A DNA stretch of 64,000 nt from Gamsiella multidivaricata (lineage: Eukaryota > Mortierellomycota > Mortierellomycetes > Mortierellales > Mortierellaceae). Position numbers and translations under genes: made by a program. The notes beneath the pieces were generated by a model, which worked only from the letters and a program-made list of their open reading frames with translations, ran no database searches and was not told the DNA's origin. The stretch is from the NCBI RefSeq assembly GCF_025024155.1, contig NW_026251720.1, positions 310,001 through 374,000 of the forward strand, read 5' to 3'. Below, piece after piece: positions 63,437 to 64,000 of this stretch (positions within the stretch are counted from its first letter, which is position 1; each line of letters starts with the position of its first letter).

Positions 63437-64000
63437 ATGTCCAACGAAATCACCTCCGCACCAGCACCGACAGAGGCCCCCGCCTACGAAGTCCGCTCCA
63501 GTCCAGCACACGACGACCTCTCCCACACTGCTGGCTCTCTCCCGACCCTTCAAGCGGTCTACGAAACCCTATTCACGAAGGACGGATGGCTCGGTGACTA
63601 CGACTATGGCTTCCTCTGCATGCCCACGATCCCTTGCATGAACCGAAAGAGTGCTCGCCAGCCGCCCTTCTTTGGTCTCAAGACCAAGCTTCCAGCCTTG
63701 CTCGCCCTCGTCATGGGTAAGCCAAACTGCCTCCTTGAGAACTCATTATCTGAGAAACGATGGCTGTGTTTGCTGATACCACTTTGTATGCCTTTCGATA
63801 TAACTGCGAAATAGGTTTCCAGCATGCGCTTGCAATGATTGCAGGAGTTGTGACCCCGGTCTTGATCATGTCGGGCCCCGGCACAGGAAACATGAACCTC
63901 GACACTGCGACCCGCTCTTACATGCTCTCGGCCTCGCTGATTTCGTCTGGAATTCTATCGCTTATTCAGATCACTCGCTTCAGGATCTTCAGCACAAAGT
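63437..64000 (+). CDS. Uric acid/xanthine-type permease (NAT/NCS2 family), 5' part
   Basis: Exon 1 is 63437-63716 and exon 2 runs from 63815 past the window end; they join in frame. The N-terminal tail ends TKDGWLGDYDYGFLCMPTIP, followed by QPPFFGLKTKLPALLALVMG. Across the intron comes FQHALAMIAGVVTPVLIMSG, which holds the QH motif in membrane segment 1 that is a hallmark of NAT transporters. The next hydrophobic segment is YMLSASLISSGILSLIQITR. Family members (UapA/UapC types) carry xanthine and uric acid with protons across the plasma membrane. At least 155 residues are present; most of the roughly 14 membrane segments lie beyond the window. Confidence 0.9.

Overview
The window is nuclear DNA from a filamentous fungus. 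Genes are split by many short introns (about 55-150 bases, GT..AG, branch sites near 'taac/taat'), pyrimidine-rich leaders precede several starts, and proteins carry long Gln/Ser/Pro/Ala-rich disordered stretches. The gene mix (fucose-1-phosphate guanylyltransferase, an animal-like SH3-WW-WW-PH-RhoGAP protein, a DIP2/Cps1-like protein, an Up-regulated-during-septation protein) points to an early-diverging lineage, most likely Mortierellomycotina/Mucoromycota. That assignment is inference; no rRNA or other definitive marker is present. I saw no tRNA, rRNA or CRISPR array.

Layout. 1-3.4 kb: the 3' part of GLE1 (mRNA export, +) converges on RRP7 (18S rRNA processing, -). 4.6-7.7 kb: a decayed PIF/Harbinger-type transposon, with a broken DDE transposase (+) facing a Myb/SANT-like partner gene (-). 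7.9-11.7 kb: FPGT (-) and an asparagine-synthetase-like PP-loop protein (+) diverge from a 200-base gap. 11.8-16.65 kb: a large Uds1-domain coiled-coil gene (-). 16.7-20 kb: mostly gene-poor. 20.1-24.9 kb: a leucine-rich-repeat protein (+). 25.5-29.7 kb: SKP1 (-) and a DEAH-box helicase (+), divergent. 29.7-33.6 kb: gene-poor leader DNA. 33.6-40.05 kb: a very long two-finger C2H2 transcription factor (+). 40.6 kb: a possible TnpB/Fanzor-like C-terminal remnant. 40.9-45.3 kb: the RhoGAP gene (-). 46.8-49.2 kb: an FAD-dependent monooxygenase (+). 50.2-59.8 kb: an 11-exon gene for a 2858-residue DIP2/Cps1-like protein (+). 60.4-62.2 kb: an intronless helix-rich membrane-associated protein of unknown function (-). 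63.4 kb to the end: the start of a uric acid/xanthine-type permease (+).

I rebuilt the gene models by hand by matching reading-frame phase across splice sites; nearly all join in frame. Most genes are housekeeping or signalling genes with no operon-like linkage. The standout structural signals are an 8-base microexon inside the RhoGAP SH3 domain, a GC-AG intron in SKP1, the paired but broken Harbinger genes, a glutaminase-less asparagine-synthetase-like protein with a terminal zinc ribbon, and the uncharacterised 571-residue helical protein. I did not find a convincing wholly new multi-gene system.
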